NCBI GenBank assembly: GCA_023452965.1 | Contig: JAEXUU010000415.1 | Coordinates: 1-7,122 of the forward strand | Origin: Pseudomonadota bacterium | Lineage (GTDB): Bacteria; Pseudomonadota; Alphaproteobacteria; Rhizobiales; Beijerinckiaceae | DNA: 7,122 nucleotides | Direction of reading: 5' to 3' | Shown: one piece after another, positions 5,822 through 7,122 of the stretch | Layout: each line of letters starts with the position of its first letter | Position numbering within the stretch: the first letter of the stretch is position 1 | Notes under the pieces: model-generated | What the model was told of the DNA's origin: nothing | Database searches by the model: none | The model's input: the letters and a program-made list of their open reading frames with translations, nothing else | Translations under genes and position numbers: made by a program

Positions 5822-6877
5822 GGTCAGCTCGTCGAGATCGAGTGTCGAACTCTTGCCGATAGCATCGCGGTGCTCCCGGTAGAAGGTTTCGGCGGAGCGC
5901 CGGCCTTCATTGTGGAGCATGGTGAGGAATTCCCATTCGGCGTTCAGCTTGGAGGAGTAGCCGAGCTGCGCCATGGTCTCGCCGGTGATGCGGTGCAGGC
6001 GCATGCGGGCCCAGCGCGCGCTCTCGCCGGTCGCGGCCCCGGCGCTCTGGCGCAGCAGCGCCATCATCCGCAGCTCCTTCAGCAGTACGGCGTTGAACGA
6101 GACCTCGTTGAGCCGGTTCAGGATGTCGCGGGCGGTGCGCGGCGTGCCGGGACGCTCGACCGGGTTGATCTGGACGAGGATGGTGTCGAGCGCGTCGCTC
6201 TCCCGGATCAGCGGCGTCATCGTCGGATTGCCGGAATAACCACCGTCCCAATAGCTTTCGCCATCGATCTCGACGGCTTGGAATAGGGTCGGCAGGCAGG
6301 CCGAGGCAAGCAGCACGTCGGGCGTGATCTCGGCATTGCGGAAGACGCGCCCGCGGCCGGTGCGGACATTGGTGGCGGTGATGAAGAGCTTGATGGGGCT
6401 CTTCGCGAGGCCGTCGAAATCGATGACCTCGGCCAGGATGTCGGTCAGCGGGTTGGTGCCTGCCGGGTTGAGGCTGTAAGGCGAAACGACCCTCGACATC
6501 ATGTCCATAGCGACGAAGAGCGGCGAATTGTCGAGCGTCCAGCGGCCAAGCAGGATGTCGAGCGGGCTGCGCTGGAAGGGGCTGAAGCGCGCCGCCTCGG
6601 AGACCTTGCGCCAGAACAGATCGAGCGCCTCGCGCGCGCCGGCCCGGCCGCCCTTGGCGAAGCCGGAAGCCAGCACCGCAGCGTTCATGGCGCCGGCCGA
6701 GGTTCCGGAGATCGCCTCGATCTCCAGCCATTCCTCCTCCAGGATGCGGCACAGCACCCCCCAGGTGAAGGCTCCGTGCGCCCCGCCGCCCTGGAGCGCG
6801 AGGTCGATACGCAGGGAGGGGCGCGCGGAAGGCTTGCCATTCTTGCCGGAGCGGGCCGGTGAAGGAGTGCTGGTCAC
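5810..6877 (-). CDS. Patatin-like phospholipase (with DUF3734-like C-terminal region)
   Basis: This 355-residue protein carries a complete patatin active site: oxyanion-hole GGGAHG (30-35), nucleophile motif GTSAG (58-62, Ser60) and DGG (211-213, Asp211) of the Ser-Asp dyad. Patatin proteins are lipid acyl hydrolases. The part after the catalytic domain, with NPVERPGTPRTARDILNRLN (238-257) and a helical FNAVLLKELRMMALL (261-275), resembles the DUF3734-type tail of proteobacterial patatins; related proteins are often linked to polyhydroxyalkanoate or membrane lipid turnover, but nothing here shows which. There is no signal peptide; the first 20 residues are polar and Ser/Lys-rich, so it is probably cytoplasmic or peripherally membrane-bound. 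The start is the GTG at 6877, with AGGA ten bases upstream and only 21 residues before the first beta strand. The gene lies 37 nt after the preceding gene and 42 nt before the AI-2E transporter. Confidence 0.93.
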   Translation of the reverse strand: MTSTPSPARSGKNGKPSARPSLRIDLALQGGGAHGAFTWGVLCRILEEEWLEIEAISGTSAGAMNAAVLASGFAKGGRAGAREALDLFWRKVSEAARFSPFQRSPLDILLGRWTLDNSPLFVAMDMMSRVVSPYSLNPAGTNPLTDILAEVIDFDGLAKSPIKLFITATNVRTGRGRVFRNAEITPDVLLASACLPTLFQAVEIDGESYWDGGYSGNPTMTPLIRESDALDTILVQINPVERPGTPRTARDILNRLNEVSFNAVLLKELRMMALLRQSAGAATGESARWARMRLHRITGETMAQLGYSSKLNAEWEFLTMLHNEGRRSAETFYREHRDAIGKSSTLDLDELTEGV

Positions 6878-6914
6878 GTCGTACCCATCCTGATTGCAGG
6901 GCTTGCCGGGGACG

Positions 6915-7122
6915 TCACGCTGACTTCACCAGACCGGAGAACCCGGCGACAGCGAGCAGGCTCAGCGCCCAGCCAACGACCGACTGGAAGTAGAAGTAGT
7001 TGATCGCGACGCGCCCGCCCGGCTTGGCGGGGTTCGGCCGCCAGAACGTCCGCTGTCCCATGTCGAGCACCGGCAGCAGCGTGTCGAGCGAGTACATCCA
7101 GGGGCTGAAGGCGGGATAGCTC
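6915..7122 (-). CDS. Unidentified protein, C-terminal end only, with terminal membrane segment
   Basis: The last 68 codons of a gene that enters from the right edge; the frame is open back to position 7122, so the ATG at 7097 is internal and not the start. The visible part reads YPAFSPWMYSLDTLLPVLDM (ending about residue 43 from the C-terminus), then a polar stretch with WRPNPAKPGG, then one hydrophobic segment with INYFYFQSVVGWALSLLAVA near the end and a short GFSGLVKSA tail. This resembles, from memory, the C-terminal membrane tails of some large alphaproteobacterial proteins annotated as membrane-associated or pentapeptide-repeat proteins, but too little is present to name it. It is on the same strand as the patatin gene, 37 nt upstream of it, and could be the first gene of the same transcript. 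Confidence 0.7.
   Translation of the reverse strand, partial: SYPAFSPWMYSLDTLLPVLDMGQRTFWRPNPAKPGGRVAINYFYFQSVVGWALSLLAVAGFSGLVKSA

Noticed and set aside
5438..6286. Plus-strand frame of 282 codons across the AI-2E/patatin junction
   Set aside because: Its translation is charged, low-complexity sequence opposite two strongly supported genes, with no Shine-Dalgarno or domain.
1..7122. Search for a defence system, CRISPR, mobile element, tRNA or riboswitch
   Set aside because: No direct repeats with spacers, transposase or integrase motifs, tRNA-like cloverleaf or conserved leader structures were seen; all substantial sequence is accounted for by recognised housekeeping or membrane families.

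Overview
The window reads as chromosomal DNA of a high-GC alphaproteobacterium, most likely of the Hyphomicrobiales type (Bosea- or Methylobacterium-like). This is inferred from strong GC bias at third codon positions, tight gene packing, and protein families common in that group (a membrane-anchored metallophosphoesterase and a patatin-like protein with a DUF3734-type tail). No taxonomic marker gene is present. I see no rRNA, tRNA, CRISPR array, insertion sequence or phage gene.

Positions 1-2598 (minus strand) hold the promoter-proximal part of a multisubunit cation/proton antiporter operon of the Mrp/Mnh family, read right to left as E, F, G, a fused subunit, C and D. D runs off the left edge. 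Every junction overlaps: 8 nt at E/F and 4 nt at F/G, G/B, B/C and C/D, so the genes are probably one transcript with translational coupling. The fused subunit joins an MbhD-like (DUF4040) domain, an MbhE-like segment and an MrpB domain. The order E-F-G-[MbhD-MbhE-MrpB]-C-D is that of the membrane module of archaeal Mbh complexes, not the classical bacterial mrpABCDEFG order. No large NuoL-like MrpA gene lies at the start of the operon; any such subunit would have to be beyond position 1.

Positions 2599-2964 are the only sizeable non-coding stretch. It lies between the divergent antiporter operon and a plus-strand gene and should contain both promoters, but no convincing promoter can be read from it. 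It holds one imperfect hairpin.

Positions 2965-4716 (plus strand) encode a calcineurin-type metallophosphoesterase with an N-terminal region of about four membrane segments and a complete set of metal-binding motifs. Its last 11 nt overlap the end of the convergent next gene.

Positions 4706-7122 (minus strand) hold, in transcription order, the 3' end of an unidentified membrane-protein gene, a patatin-like phospholipase with an intact Ser-Asp dyad, and an AI-2E family transporter (PF01594). The gaps are 37 and 42 nt, so they may be co-transcribed. A perfect 10-bp-arm palindrome spans the patatin stop codon and could act as a processing or attenuation element before the transporter gene.

Overall this is an ion-homeostasis and membrane-function neighbourhood. 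The most distinctive features are the Mbh-like antiporter layout with its three-part fused subunit, the palindrome at the patatin stop codon, and a 10-G homopolymer inside the D gene at the left edge. I found no evidence of a wholly new system.
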